From: Deltaproteobacteria bacterium
Lineage (GTDB): Bacteria; Desulfobacterota; Desulfobaccia; Desulfobaccales; Desulfobaccaceae
Assembly (NCBI GenBank): GCA_019309545.1
Contig: JAFDGA010000025.1
Coordinates: forward strand, 1 to 55,511
Direction of reading: 5' to 3'
DNA length: 55,511 nucleotides
The notes below the pieces were generated by a model, which did not search any database, was not told where the DNA came from, and saw nothing but the letters and a program-made list of their open reading frames with translations. Within the stretch, counting starts at the first letter, position 1, and each line of letters opens with the position of its first letter. Positions 1-8,951 of the stretch are shown here, in pieces. The position numbers and the translations under genes are program-made.

Positions 1-354
1 GCCCTTAAATATGCCTGGGAACAGCGGGATAAAAACAGCCCTTACGTTTTCACTAACCCCAGGACAGGAAAAGCTTACGACTACCGAGACAAGTTTATAG
101 CTACGGCCTGCAAGCGCCTGGGCATCCCTAAGATCAACTATCACGACTTTCGCCACCACACAGCATCCACCCTAGCCCAGAAGGGCGCTTCACTGACTGA
201 CATTCAGAAGATTCTTGGCCATGAGCGCGCCACGACAACCGACCACTACTTGCAATCTCTGGGAGAATCGGTTCGCCGAGCAATGGGATTGCTGGAGCAA
301 GATACGACTGAAAGCACGACTAAAGAAAAAGAGGCGGTTGAGCATAAAAGCTAA
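1..354 (+). CDS. Tyrosine recombinase/integrase, C-terminal part (5' end outside window)
   Basis: The open frame enters from the left edge and gives 117 residues of the catalytic half of a phage-type tyrosine integrase. Visible catalytic elements, numbered in the fragment, are His48 and Arg51 in HDFRHH, the LGH box with His74, and the nucleophile Tyr83 in TTDHYL. The order and spacing are those of an active enzyme. Such enzymes cut and rejoin DNA at attachment sites through a phosphotyrosine intermediate. The stop codon lies 4 bp from the 3' end of a tRNA-Arg gene, the usual arrangement when the tRNA 3' end is the attachment site, so the mobile element should extend to the left. The family is certain; the kind of element (prophage, ICE or island) cannot be judged here. 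Confidence 0.93.
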   Translation, partial: ALKYAWEQRDKNSPYVFTNPRTGKAYDYRDKFIATACKRLGIPKINYHDFRHHTASTLAQKGASLTDIQKILGHERATTTDHYLQSLGESVRRAMGLLEQDTTESTTKEKEAVEHKS

Positions 355-380
355 CCGGCGCGCCCAGAAGGATTCGAACC
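355..380. other. Probable attachment-site junction at the tRNA-Arg 3' end
   Basis: The integrase ends at 354 and the tRNA-Arg 3' end begins at 359. Integrases of this class commonly recombine within the 3' part of a tRNA gene, leaving the tRNA intact. The duplicated core that would prove it lies outside the window, so the limits are approximate. Confidence 0.35.
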
Positions 381-432
381 TCCGACACACGGATTCGTAG
401 TCCGTTGCTCTGTCCAGCTGAGCTATGGGCGC
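359..432 (-). tRNA. tRNA-Arg (anticodon ACG)
   Basis: Read on the minus strand, this 74-nt sequence folds as a complete cloverleaf: acceptor GCGCCCA/TGGGCGC, anticodon stem ACGGA/TCCGT with loop CTACGAA (anticodon ACG, decoding CGN Arg codons after inosine modification), T-arm GGAGG/CCTTC around TTCGAAT, and discriminator G. CCA is not encoded and must be added after transcription. It sits next to the integrase gene and is the likely integration target. Confidence 0.95.
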
Positions 433-637
433 GCATTGAAAATTATTCTAATATTACAAGCCCATATCTATATTTATTTAATATATTAAATCAGCAAGGA
501 AAAATCAATGGATTTTCCCGATTGCCTAAGGATGATATGGGCCCTAATCTTAACATCCTGACAATTAGATTTAATTAACTGACTCCATTGATCAAATTCT
601 CAAGCCTTTCATCCCTACATTACAAATTTTGGTTGCT

Positions 638-2014
638 TCAGGCCTCCATGGGGCGGATGCCATTGAAACACTTTAGGCACAAATTATCACTGGGGAGGCC
701 CAGGGCCCCTACAAAGGCATCAAGGCTGTTGTATTTGACTGAGTCGGCGCCGATCTGATCCGCCACCCAGGTTTCTAAGGCTCGCAATTGCGCCATGGAG
801 ACGATGTCTCCCTGGTTGAGATAGTGCCGGGCCAAGAGTTCTTCGTAGCTGCGGGTGGCAATGCCGAAATCGCAAGGATACATCAGCGGTGGGCAGGAAA
901 CCCGGACATGCACTGCTTTGGCACCGGCTTTTTTTAGATCCCGAACTTTATGAAAAATCTGGGTACCCCGGACAATGGAATCATCGCACAGCACAATACG
1001 CTGCCCCTTAATGGAACGATGTAGGATGGATAGCTTGCGCTTGGCCATCTCCTCCCGAGCTATCTGGGTCGATTGGGTATAACTCCGGTCAGCATAGCGA
1101 TTATACAAAAATACTTCCTGGTAGTTAAGCTTGGAGTGCCGGTGATAGCCGATGGCGTGGCCGACGCCGGACATGGGCACCGGGGCCACCAGGTCGGCTT
1201 CCAACCCGCCTTCTTCAGCGTCTCGTTGGGCCAATCGGGCGCCCAAATTGTTCCGGGCTTCCTGAACGTAAACTCCTTCAATAATGGAGTCGATGCTGGC
1301 GGTATAGGCCCATTCAAAGGCGCAATGGGCCCGGCGGGGCGAAGGCAGCTGTTTCAAGGTCGAGAATCCCTGGTCATTGAGAAGGACGATCTCCCCAGGC
1401 TTTACATCACGCCACACTTCCAGATCGAGGTTATGAAGGGCCCGGGACTCGGAGCTGACGGCAAATTTTCCCGGACTGTGCCCCAAGATCAGGGGGCGGA
1501 AGCCATAAACATCTCGGGCGGCATAGATGCCGGATTCGGTTAATACTAACAGGGAGTAAGCTCCCTTGACCTTATCAGCCAGAGCCGAGATACCGGCCAC
1601 CGGATCGTCGGCCTCCAGGATAATTTTGGAAATGATCTCCACATCATAGCCTTCCGGAAAGGCTTTTCCCCGGGCCATCATCTCTTTAATCAGTTCCGGG
1701 GCATTGATGATATTGCCGCTGAAGGCCACGGCGATTTCTCCCAGGCGGCATTGCCAGCGGACCGGTTGCCGCTCTTTGAGGCTGACATGACCGATGCCGA
1801 AGTTGCCTTTTAAATAGTTGATGTCCTGATCGGTAATGGTGTTTAGCACCTTGCCGTAATGGGTAATCTGGTAGATACGGCCCTCAAAAGTGGCTATGCC
1901 GCAGTACTCCTGCCCACGATGTTGCAACAGGTCGATGCCCTGGTAAATCTCACGGACACACGGGGTGGTGGAGTACAAACCAAATACCCCACAATTGTCC
2001 CGGACTGACTTCAT
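638..2014 (-). CDS. purF: Amidophosphoribosyltransferase PurF
   Basis: PurF makes 5-phosphoribosylamine from PRPP and glutamine, the first committed step of purine synthesis, in the cytoplasm. The 458-residue protein has the N-terminal nucleophile glutaminase domain with Cys8 in NCGVFG, which becomes residue 1 after removal of a short propeptide, the LQHRGQE segment, and the PRPP-binding motif LCDDSIVRGT in the phosphoribosyltransferase half. A C-terminal CLKC pair (446 and 449) matches the iron-sulfur ligands of the Bacillus-type enzyme, suggesting an oxygen-sensitive clustered form that fits an anaerobe. The start has the site AGAAGG at good spacing. It lies 67 bp downstream of carB and is probably cotranscribed, linking purine and pyrimidine/arginine precursor synthesis. 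Confidence 0.97.
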   Translation of the reverse strand: MKSVRDNCGVFGLYSTTPCVREIYQGIDLLQHRGQEYCGIATFEGRIYQITHYGKVLNTITDQDINYLKGNFGIGHVSLKERQPVRWQCRLGEIAVAFSGNIINAPELIKEMMARGKAFPEGYDVEIISKIILEADDPVAGISALADKVKGAYSLLVLTESGIYAARDVYGFRPLILGHSPGKFAVSSESRALHNLDLEVWRDVKPGEIVLLNDQGFSTLKQLPSPRRAHCAFEWAYTASIDSIIEGVYVQEARNNLGARLAQRDAEEGGLEADLVAPVPMSGVGHAIGYHRHSKLNYQEVFLYNRYADRSYTQSTQIAREEMAKRKLSILHRSIKGQRIVLCDDSIVRGTQIFHKVRDLKKAGAKAVHVRVSCPPLMYPCDFGIATRSYEELLARHYLNQGDIVSMAQLRALETWVADQIGADSVKYNSLDAFVGALGLPSDNLCLKCFNGIRPMEA

Positions 2015-2081
2015 GTTTGTTTCCTTCTAAAATCAACGTTAATTTAACAGGCTTCAGGTTTATAGGCCTTTATTTCAGAAA

Positions 2082-5000
2082 TTACTTGATATCCTGATGG
2101 TAACTTTGCAGTGCCCGGACCTGGCCGCGGCCCTGGCGGTAGGCTGAGATGCCTCGGGCCGCGGCCAGGGCCCCGGCCAGCGTGGTAATATAAGGAATCC
2201 TATATTTAATGGCATTTTTACGGATATAGGAGTCGTCATATTTACTCAGTTTACCGCTGGGGGTATTGATGATCAGATCAATCTCCTGGCTTTTGATGCC
2301 ATCGACAATATGTGGACGGCCCTCGTGGACTTTAAGAATAGGTTCGGACTCGATTCCCTGCTCGGCCAGAAATTTATGCGTCCCTTCGGTGGCCCTGAGC
2401 TTGAACCCCAACCGTTTAAACTGCCGGGCGACCTCCAACACTGCCGGCCGGTCGGTCTCACACACGGTAATCAGTACCGTGCCTTGGATGGGCAGCGCCG
2501 GCTGGGCCGCCTCCTGGGCCTTGAAAAAGGCCAGGCCGAAGGAATCAGCCAAGCCCAGAACCTCCCCGGTGGAGCGCATCTCCGGTCCCAGCAACGGGTC
2601 CACTTCGGGAAACATATTAAAGGGGAACACTGCCTCTTTGACCCCGTAGTGGGGGACGGATTGGGGCCGGATATTGAGATCAGCCAGTTTGTGGTTCAAC
2701 ATGATCTGGGTGGCAATGCGGGCCATGGGGATATTACAGACTTTAGAGACCAGGGGCACGGTGCGGGAGGCCCGGGGATTGGCCTCGAGGATAAACACCG
2801 TATCTTCGACAATAGCATACTGTATATTCATCAGACCCACGACCTTTAATTCGACCCCGATTTTCCGGGTATAATCATGAATGGTTTCCAGGTGTTTGGC
2901 CGGGATGCTGATGGGCGGGATAACGCAGGCCGAGTCACCGGAGTGAACCCCGGCCAGTTCAATGTGTTCCATGACCGCCGGGACAAAGGCATCGGTGCCG
3001 TCGGCGACGGCATCGGCTTCGGCCTCAATAGCATTTTCCAGAAACTTGTCTATCAGGATGGGCCGCTCCGGACTGACCTCCACCGCCGCATTGACATAAT
3101 GCTGGAGCATCTCTTCATCGTGGATTACTTCCATGGCCCGGCCGCCCAGCACATAGGAGGGTCTGACCATTAAAGGATAACCGATTCGCTCCGCCACCTG
3201 CAGGGCTTCTGCCAGGTTGTGGGCCATCCCTGATTCCGGATGGGGGATGCCCAGTTCGCGCATCATCTGCCGGAAACGGTCGCGATCCTCGGCCAAGTCG
3301 ATGACGTCCGGAGTGGTGCCGATGATTCTGACCCCGGCGGCGGCCAGTTCATTGGCAATATTAAGCGGGGTCTGCCCCCCAAACTGGACGATTACCCCTT
3401 CGGGCTGCTCTTTCTCATAGATGCTCAAGACATCCTCTACGGTGAGCGGTTCAAAATAGAGCTTATCCGAGGTGTCGTAATCGGTGGACACGGTCTCCGG
3501 GTTGCAGTTAACCATGATCGACTCAAAACCTTCATCCCGGATGGCAAAGGCAGCATGCACACAGCAATAATCGAACTCGATCCCTTGGCCGATGCGGTTG
3601 GGGCCACCCCCCAGCACCATGATCTTGCGTCTGGAACTAGTTTCAACTTGATCAGAGGCATTATAGGTGGAATAATAGTAAGCGGCATTTTCCACCCCGC
3701 TGACCGGCACCGCCTCCCAGCCTTGCACCACGCCCTGGGACTGGCGTTGAGCTCTGATCTGCGGCTCGGGAATACCCAGCAGTTGGGATAGATAGAGATC
3801 GCTAAAACCGTCTTTCTTGGCTTGCCGGAGCAGGGCGTCGGGTAAGTCCCGTCCCTTGTACTGCAGAATGATTTCCTCCAGATCAACCAATTCCTTCATC
3901 TGTTGAATAAACCAGGGTTTGATATAGGTCTTTTCATAAAGGGTGTCAATGCCGGCACCTTGCCGCAGTGCTTCATACATGATAAACTGCCGCTCACTGG
4001 TAGGCTCGGCCAAAAGCTCCAGGAGCGCCTCGAGGGGCTGGTGATGAAAATCCTTGGCGAAGCCCAAACCGTAGCGGCCGATTTCCAGGGAGCGGATGGC
4101 CTTCTGGAAGGCCTCTTTATATGTCTTGCCGATGCTCATGACTTCGCCCACGGCCCGCATCTGGGTGCCCAGTTTATCTTCCGCGCCCTCGAATTTTTCA
4201 AAGGCCCAACGGGCAAACTTGACCACCACATAATCGCCCCAGGGGATATATTTGTCCAAGGTGCCTTCCCGCCAGTAAGGAATCTCGTCTAAAGTCAGGC
4301 CTCCGGCCAGCATGGCCGAAATCAGCGCGATGGGGAAACCGGTAGCCTTGGAAGCCAGGGCCGAGGAACGCGAAGTACGGGGGTTGATCTCAATGACCAC
4401 CACCCGACCGGTCTGGGGGTCATGCGCAAACTGAATATTGGTGCCACCGATCACCCTGATGGCTTCGACAATATCATAGGAATGTTGTTGCAGGCGCTGC
4501 TGCAGTTCCGGAGCAATGGTGAGCATGGGCGCGGTGCAGAAAGAATCACCGGTATGGATCCCCATGGGATCGACGTTCTCGATAAAGCAGACCGTAATCA
4601 TCTGATTTTTGGCATCACGCACCACCTCCAGCTCTAATTCCTCCCAGCCCAGGACCGATTCCTCCACCAGAATCTGACCTACCAGGCTGGCCGTTATGCC
4701 GCGGGCGGCGATGAGTCGCAGTTCTTCCAGATTGTAAACCAGCCCGCCGCCGGTACCTCCCAGGGTGTAGGCCGGGCGGATGACCAGCGGATAACCCAAC
4801 TCATCAGCGATGCGCTCCGCCTCCTCGACGCTAAACGCCGGTTGACTGCGGGGCATGTCAATGCCCAAGCGGTTCATGGTGTCCTTGAAGGCGATGCGGT
4901 CTTCGCCCCGCTGGATGGCATCGACTTCCACGCCGATGACCTTGACCCCATATTGCTCAAGCACCCCGGACCGCGCCAGTTCGGCGGACAGATTGAGGGC

Positions 5001-5282
5001 CGACTGGCCGCCCAGGTTGGGCAGGAGGGCATCCGGCCTTTCCTGTTTAATGATCTCTACCATGGTGGACAGGTTAAGGGGCTCGATATAAGTCCGGTCC
5101 GCCATCCCCGGATCGGTCATGATGGTCGCCGGATTGGAGTTGACCAGGACGATTTCATAACCTAATTGTCTCAGGGCCTTGCAGGCTTGGGTCCCGGAAT
5201 AGTCAAATTCGCAGGCCTGACCGATGACGATTGGCCCGGAACCAATGATCATTACTTTTTTGATATCATCACGTCTGGGCAT
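2082..5282 (-). CDS. carB: Carbamoyl-phosphate synthase large subunit
   Basis: CarB makes carbamoyl phosphate for pyrimidine and arginine synthesis from bicarbonate, ATP and ammonia delivered by the small subunit CarA, which is not in this window. The 1066-residue length is normal. Both homologous halves are present, each with an ATP-grasp domain (RPAYTLGGTGGG in the first half, RPSYVLGGRAME in the second), followed by the C-terminal methylglyoxal-synthase-like allosteric domain. The start has TAAGGAAA upstream. A strong sigma70-type promoter lies about 70 bp upstream, and purF follows. Confidence 0.97.
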   Translation of the reverse strand: MPRRDDIKKVMIIGSGPIVIGQACEFDYSGTQACKALRQLGYEIVLVNSNPATIMTDPGMADRTYIEPLNLSTMVEIIKQERPDALLPNLGGQSALNLSAELARSGVLEQYGVKVIGVEVDAIQRGEDRIAFKDTMNRLGIDMPRSQPAFSVEEAERIADELGYPLVIRPAYTLGGTGGGLVYNLEELRLIAARGITASLVGQILVEESVLGWEELELEVVRDAKNQMITVCFIENVDPMGIHTGDSFCTAPMLTIAPELQQRLQQHSYDIVEAIRVIGGTNIQFAHDPQTGRVVVIEINPRTSRSSALASKATGFPIALISAMLAGGLTLDEIPYWREGTLDKYIPWGDYVVVKFARWAFEKFEGAEDKLGTQMRAVGEVMSIGKTYKEAFQKAIRSLEIGRYGLGFAKDFHHQPLEALLELLAEPTSERQFIMYEALRQGAGIDTLYEKTYIKPWFIQQMKELVDLEEIILQYKGRDLPDALLRQAKKDGFSDLYLSQLLGIPEPQIRAQRQSQGVVQGWEAVPVSGVENAAYYYSTYNASDQVETSSRRKIMVLGGGPNRIGQGIEFDYCCVHAAFAIRDEGFESIMVNCNPETVSTDYDTSDKLYFEPLTVEDVLSIYEKEQPEGVIVQFGGQTPLNIANELAAAGVRIIGTTPDVIDLAEDRDRFRQMMRELGIPHPESGMAHNLAEALQVAERIGYPLMVRPSYVLGGRAMEVIHDEEMLQHYVNAAVEVSPERPILIDKFLENAIEAEADAVADGTDAFVPAVMEHIELAGVHSGDSACVIPPISIPAKHLETIHDYTRKIGVELKVVGLMNIQYAIVEDTVFILEANPRASRTVPLVSKVCNIPMARIATQIMLNHKLADLNIRPQSVPHYGVKEAVFPFNMFPEVDPLLGPEMRSTGEVLGLADSFGLAFFKAQEAAQPALPIQGTVLITVCETDRPAVLEVARQFKRLGFKLRATEGTHKFLAEQGIESEPILKVHEGRPHIVDGIKSQEIDLIINTPSGKLSKYDDSYIRKNAIKYRIPYITTLAGALAAARGISAYRQGRGQVRALQSYHQDIK

Positions 5283-5353
5283 TACAGATTTCCTTAATCT
5301 ATACTTGAGTAAATGGACGACTACTTAGTATAACTTAATTTCAGTCTGGGGGA

Positions 5354-5382
5354 ATATTAGGCAAGGGCTAGTACCATGTCAA
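5354..5382 (-). promoter_or_regulatory. Sigma70-type promoter for carB-purF
   Basis: On the minus strand TTGACA (5382-5377) and TAATAT (5359-5354) are separated by exactly 17 bp. Transcription would begin near 5347, about 65 nt before the carB start. This is among the best promoter matches in the window. Confidence 0.7.
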
Positions 5383-5493
5383 GATCAAAACCGGATCCGG
5401 GGAAGGGCAATGGTGACCTGGCCAGCAGCGATATAGATAAACCTGTTTATTCCACTTTGTGGTCAAATTTGCTGTTTGGAACTAATAATCTGC

Positions 5494-5883
5494 TCAGGCA
5501 AAAGCGGCCTCATCATCGGGTCCGAGGCGGTAATATTGCTCAATAATCTCCAACCAGTCGGCCAGAGCCAGGCCGGTATTGAAAAACTCGCACTCCAGAG
5601 GCGAGGGGCTGCATTCATCCACCACGGTTTCCGCCGTGACCAGACAGACCGGCCATCCCGGGATGCCTGGCGGCACTCCGCACTGCTCGTTGATTCGATA
5701 GACCAGAAAGGCCCGCTCATCACAGGAGATCAGATACTTATACCCCTCAAATTCCAGGGGCAGCTTCTGGCCGAAAATGCCCAACCGGCGAAACAGGTCC
5801 TGAATCTGGCGGAACAGCCGAGGGGGCGAATCCTCCGGTGCAGGCTGCTCTGTTACTGAATTTTTGCTAATAACATCCTTCAT
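5494..5883 (-). CDS. Hypothetical protein, 129 aa
   Basis: I do not recognise this family. The protein is soluble-looking, with no signal peptide or membrane segment. It starts with about 30 low-complexity, charged and proline-containing residues, followed by an alpha/beta-looking body with one Cys in YLISCDERA, two further Cys and an acidic end. The start ATG has AGGGA upstream and lies only 13 nt after the stop of the PfkB kinase gene, so the two are probably cotranscribed. The frame is supported by position and coding-like composition, not by homology. Confidence 0.65.
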   Translation of the reverse strand: MKDVISKNSVTEQPAPEDSPPRLFRQIQDLFRRLGIFGQKLPLEFEGYKYLISCDERAFLVYRINEQCGVPPGIPGWPVCLVTAETVVDECSPSPLECEFFNTGLALADWLEIIEQYYRLGPDDEAAFA

Positions 5884-5896
5884 CTAAGTCCCTGGC

Positions 5897-6823
5897 TTAA
5901 TTGAAATTGGCCCGGTGACGGGCCCAAAAATCTTCTATAGTAAAATGGTGCTCCTGGGTGCCGTGATACTCTACCGCGTAACTGGCGCAGGTGGCCCCCA
6001 GGCGGGCGGCGTCGGCCAGACTGTGACCCAACACCAGGCCCTTGATCAGACCGGCCCGAAAGGCGTCCCCGGCCCCGGTGGGGTCCACCACTTTGGCTGC
6101 CTTAGCCGCCAAAATCTGCACCTCCTGAGCCCGGCTGATAACCATGGAGCCCTTTTCTCCATGGGTGGTGATAATTGCTCCAGTTCTTTGGAGCAGTTCG
6201 GCTTTATCTAAGCCGGTGGTCTTGATGATCATCTCCAGTTCATAATCATTGGAGATCAACAGACCGGAACCGGTGATCATTTCGCTCAACTGTTTTTTGG
6301 ACCACTGCGGCAGGGATTGTCCCGGATCAAAGATATAGCGCACCCGGCGTTCTTTATAGATTCTGGTATAAGTGAGCATATCCTCCAGGTTGCCGGGAGC
6401 CACAATGGCCAGGGCCTGCGATGGTTTGACCCCGTCAAATTGAAATAGGGAAGGATATTTCATTGCTCCGGGGTTAAATCCGGTGATCTGATTGTCGGAT
6501 TGATCGGTGGTGATATAGGCCCCGGCCGTAAATTCCTCCGGAATAGACCGAATCCCGACCAGCGGCAGCCCCAGTCGGCGCAGCCGGTCCTCATAGCGGT
6601 CAAAGTCATGACCGGCGGTGGCCAGAATCACTGGCCGCTCGCCCAGCAGGGCCAAGTTATAAGCGATATTGCCAGCAGTGCCACCAAACTTCTCGATCAG
6701 CCCATTGACCATAAAGCAGACGTTAAGGATATGGATTTTTTCCGGCAGGATATGGTCGGCAAATTTGCCGGGGAAATCCATGATCCGATCATAGGCCAGG
6801 GATCCGGAAATGAATATCTGCAT
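5897..6823 (-). CDS. PfkB-family carbohydrate/nucleoside kinase (adenosine-kinase-like)
   Basis: This is a ribokinase-fold enzyme that phosphorylates a sugar or nucleoside with ATP. The 308-residue protein has the N-terminal PfkB signature region around FGGTAGNIAYNLALLG and the C-terminal DPTGAGDAFRAG motif, which holds the anion hole and the catalytic Asp. The early Gly-rich segment and overall length resemble bacterial adenosine-kinase-like PfkB proteins more than fructokinases, but the substrate cannot be fixed by reading. The start is supported by AAGGAG seven bases upstream. It precedes the small unknown gene at 5494-5883 with a 13-nt gap. Confidence 0.88.
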   Translation of the reverse strand: MQIFISGSLAYDRIMDFPGKFADHILPEKIHILNVCFMVNGLIEKFGGTAGNIAYNLALLGERPVILATAGHDFDRYEDRLRRLGLPLVGIRSIPEEFTAGAYITTDQSDNQITGFNPGAMKYPSLFQFDGVKPSQALAIVAPGNLEDMLTYTRIYKERRVRYIFDPGQSLPQWSKKQLSEMITGSGLLISNDYELEMIIKTTGLDKAELLQRTGAIITTHGEKGSMVISRAQEVQILAAKAAKVVDPTGAGDAFRAGLIKGLVLGHSLADAARLGATCASYAVEYHGTQEHHFTIEDFWARHRANFN

Positions 6824-6918
6824 GTCCTCTCCTTAAAGATGGGCCGGAAACCGCAATCAATTGAACCATTGTAACGCAAGGCCCTTGGGTGTGGCAACCC
6901 CTTTGATGAGAAAATCTA

Positions 6919-6947
6919 TTGACGAACAGGGTCAAAACCGATATAAA
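6919..6947 (+). promoter_or_regulatory. Promoter for tRNA-Val
   Basis: TTGACG (6919-6924) and TATAAA (6942-6947) are spaced by 17 bp and end 12 bp before the tRNA, the expected distance for a short tRNA 5' leader. Confidence 0.7.
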
Positions 6948-6959
6948 AAAATTATTCAC

Positions 6960-7034
6960 AGGCACGTAGCTCAGGGGGAGAGCACTACCTTGACGCGGTA
7001 GGGGTCACGAGTTCAAATCTCGTCGTGCCTACCA
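6960..7034 (+). tRNA. tRNA-Val (anticodon GAC)
   Basis: The cloverleaf has acceptor AGGCACG/CGTGCCT, anticodon stem CTACC/GGTAG with loop TTGACGC (anticodon GAC), T-arm ACGAG/CTCGT around TTCAAAT, discriminator A and an encoded CCA. It has its own promoter upstream and a terminator hairpin just downstream, so it is an independent one-gene unit. Confidence 0.96.
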
Positions 7035-7042
7035 GGAAAATC

Positions 7043-7075
7043 AAGGGGTTATGGCTGGAGCTGTAGCCCCTTTTT
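7043..7075 (+). terminator. Rho-independent terminator after tRNA-Val
   Basis: AAGGGGTTA (7043-7051) pairs with TAGCCCCTT (7064-7072), a 9-bp stem with one G-U pair, and runs into a short T tract. It begins 9 bp after the tRNA CCA end. Confidence 0.75.
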
Positions 7076-7355
7076 GGTTGCCGATTAGTTGCTTCCCGCA
7101 TCCACCAAGGAAGGCCTTGATCAGCCGGCCTGTTTAAGAATCTCCCACCGCTAAAACTGCAGCATCTGGTGGCCATTCATTATTGAACTAAAGTTTGAAA
7201 TCACTTATACTTAGAGGCTATTTGCTTAACCTTTTAGTTCTTAGTGACAAAACCTGTTTTACAACAACCTGCGGTTGTGGTAATTAAACTAGGACTTCCG
7301 TTAAAGATAATTCATCCGTCTAACTGCTCAGCCAAAATCCTAATTAGGAGTTGCA

Positions 7356-7937
7356 ATGACAGCCGAGGCCGAGATTCTTGACCGCCTGCCGTTTGCCATC
7401 TTTCAGGTGGATCAGGATGAGCGGATAACATATTGCAATCTTGCTGCCGTAGAGCTTTTGGGGCCAACCGACGCGGAGGTGACAGGTAAATTTTACCATG
7501 AATTATCAGAATCTTTTTTCAAGGCAATCGAGCCGGAGGGGGTCGACAAAATCCGTTATTACTGCAATCTGGCCTTGAAAAATGGTCAGTCCTCGGAAAC
7601 CGTGGTGAATGGGAAAGAAGGCAAACCCATCTACTGCTGGTTCATCCCCCTATCTGACCCTCAGACCCAGACTAGGGTAGTAGTTTTGGTCCTGGGAGTA
7701 CTCAGCATCCGCCATACGATCTCGGTTAAACAATTTGGTCGGGAACGCCTGGAGATAGCCAGCCGCCTGACCCATCAACTAAATCAACCGCTGCAGATTA
7801 TTCTGGGTTACATTAGTCTGATGTTAATGGATCTGGGCCCAGACCAGCCGCATTACAGTTTTCTCAATAAGATGTTGGAACAGGTGGAAGAATTCAACAA
7901 GATTATTCAAAAACTCAACCACCTTACCAGGGATTGA
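7356..7937 (+). CDS. PAS domain plus histidine-kinase-type phosphoacceptor domain, no ATPase domain
   Basis: This 193-residue protein has an N-terminal PAS sensor domain (about 1-115; LPFAIFQVDQDERITYCN is the typical opening) and then a dimerisation/phosphoacceptor-like helix pair with the H-box-like segment LTHQLNQPLQIILGY, where the His aligns with the phosphorylated residue of histidine kinases. It then stops: no HATPase_c domain follows and the downstream sequence does not resume one. It is soluble, with the site AGGAG at good spacing before ATG. It may be an adaptor or phosphoacceptor that needs an ATPase in trans, a dimerising modulator of another kinase, or a truncated kinase. No response regulator lies nearby. 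Confidence 0.8.
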   Translation: MTAEAEILDRLPFAIFQVDQDERITYCNLAAVELLGPTDAEVTGKFYHELSESFFKAIEPEGVDKIRYYCNLALKNGQSSETVVNGKEGKPIYCWFIPLSDPQTQTRVVVLVLGVLSIRHTISVKQFGRERLEIASRLTHQLNQPLQIILGYISLMLMDLGPDQPHYSFLNKMLEQVEEFNKIIQKLNHLTRD

Positions 7938-8030
7938 GCAAGCCTCCTAAGGGGCAGAACTCGACGGAGGGTGAGATCGCCGGTTCCATCAGGGCCGTGC
8001 CCCTGGAGACGAAGACTGTTCTACCGCCTA

Positions 8031-8951
8031 TCAGCCGATAATTAATTTGGTGCCTACACAACTTACCATAAAATTTTCCGGGAAAGCGGTAGCCAAGGCT
8101 GTTAAGGCGCGAAAACCGGTGCAATGCCCGGCAAAAATAAGGTCAGGATTTATTTCCTGCAAGCCCTGGATAGTATTATTGATTAATTGGTCACCGCCGG
8201 CAGTCAAGTGGAAGCCGCCAATGACAGCGGCGATGTGATCCACCCCGGTCAATTTCTGGGCATATTTCACCATATTGACAATACCGGGATGGGAACAACC
8301 GCCGATTACCACCAGCCCTTTGCCCGCCACCTTGATCACCAAGGCCTGCTCATCAACAAAAGTATCGTGTTCTTCCTGACCCTGGACGATGCGTTTGGCT
8401 CCGGGCAGCGGGGTTTCATAAGGAACGCTGGCCTCCACCGTACCGGTGATCAGAGCCTGCCCATTGATCAGGGTCGGTCCGGTGTTTTCGTGCAGCTCGG
8501 CCCCGGCGGCCTCCAGCTTGTCTCGCTCCAGGGTCCAGGGACCGATCCGGCCGCGGGGAGTGATAAGCAGTTTGGGATAATAACAGTCCGGGTGCAGGTA
8601 GACCGGTAGGGGTTTTTGACGCCGGTTCAGCAGTTCCAAAAGACCGCCATAATGATCAGGATGGCCATGGCTTAGAAAAACCGCATCGACTTCATCTACC
8701 GGCCGCTCTAATGCTTCAAGATTATTGAATAATACCAGGGGGGAGTTGGCGGTATCCATCAAGATGCGGGTCTGTTGCTGGTCTTGGTGTAAAGTGATCA
8801 ACAGCGACAGTCCGTGGGCCGCCATGACGGGTTTCTTGAGGCGGCCCAAAATCACTCGTTCGACCTGGCCGGGGCGTGAAGCTTCGAACACATCGATGAA
8901 GTTGTCTACGATAATCTCAATGTTAACGGCATTAAGCTCCGGAATTTCCAT
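8031..8951 (-). CDS. Metallo-beta-lactamase-fold hydrolase
   Basis: This is a cytoplasmic MBL-fold protein of 306 residues. The metal site is visible as SHGHPDHYGG, with further ligands in GGCSHPGI, IGGFHL and AGHCTG. The layout (metal motif near residue 95 and the GCSHPGIVNM segment) resembles the group annotated as 7,8-dihydropterin-6-methyl-4-(beta-D-ribofuranosyl)aminobenzene-phosphate synthase-like proteins, common in anaerobes, but the true substrate in bacteria is unclear. The start is supported by AAAGGAGG. A TTGACA box lies about 80 bp upstream. Confidence 0.85.
   Translation of the reverse strand: MEIPELNAVNIEIIVDNFIDVFEASRPGQVERVILGRLKKPVMAAHGLSLLITLHQDQQQTRILMDTANSPLVLFNNLEALERPVDEVDAVFLSHGHPDHYGGLLELLNRRQKPLPVYLHPDCYYPKLLITPRGRIGPWTLERDKLEAAGAELHENTGPTLINGQALITGTVEASVPYETPLPGAKRIVQGQEEHDTFVDEQALVIKVAGKGLVVIGGCSHPGIVNMVKYAQKLTGVDHIAAVIGGFHLTAGGDQLINNTIQGLQEINPDLIFAGHCTGFRALTALATAFPENFMVSCVGTKLIIG

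Noticed and set aside
1060-5165. Long plus-strand open frames opposite purF and carB
   Set aside because: They are antisense shadows of high-GC genes with no ribosome sites or recognisable products.
6985-7176. Minus-strand open frame across tRNA-Val
   Set aside because: It is the familiar artefact of reading a tRNA gene backwards (ending in FELVTPTASR) and has no ribosome site.
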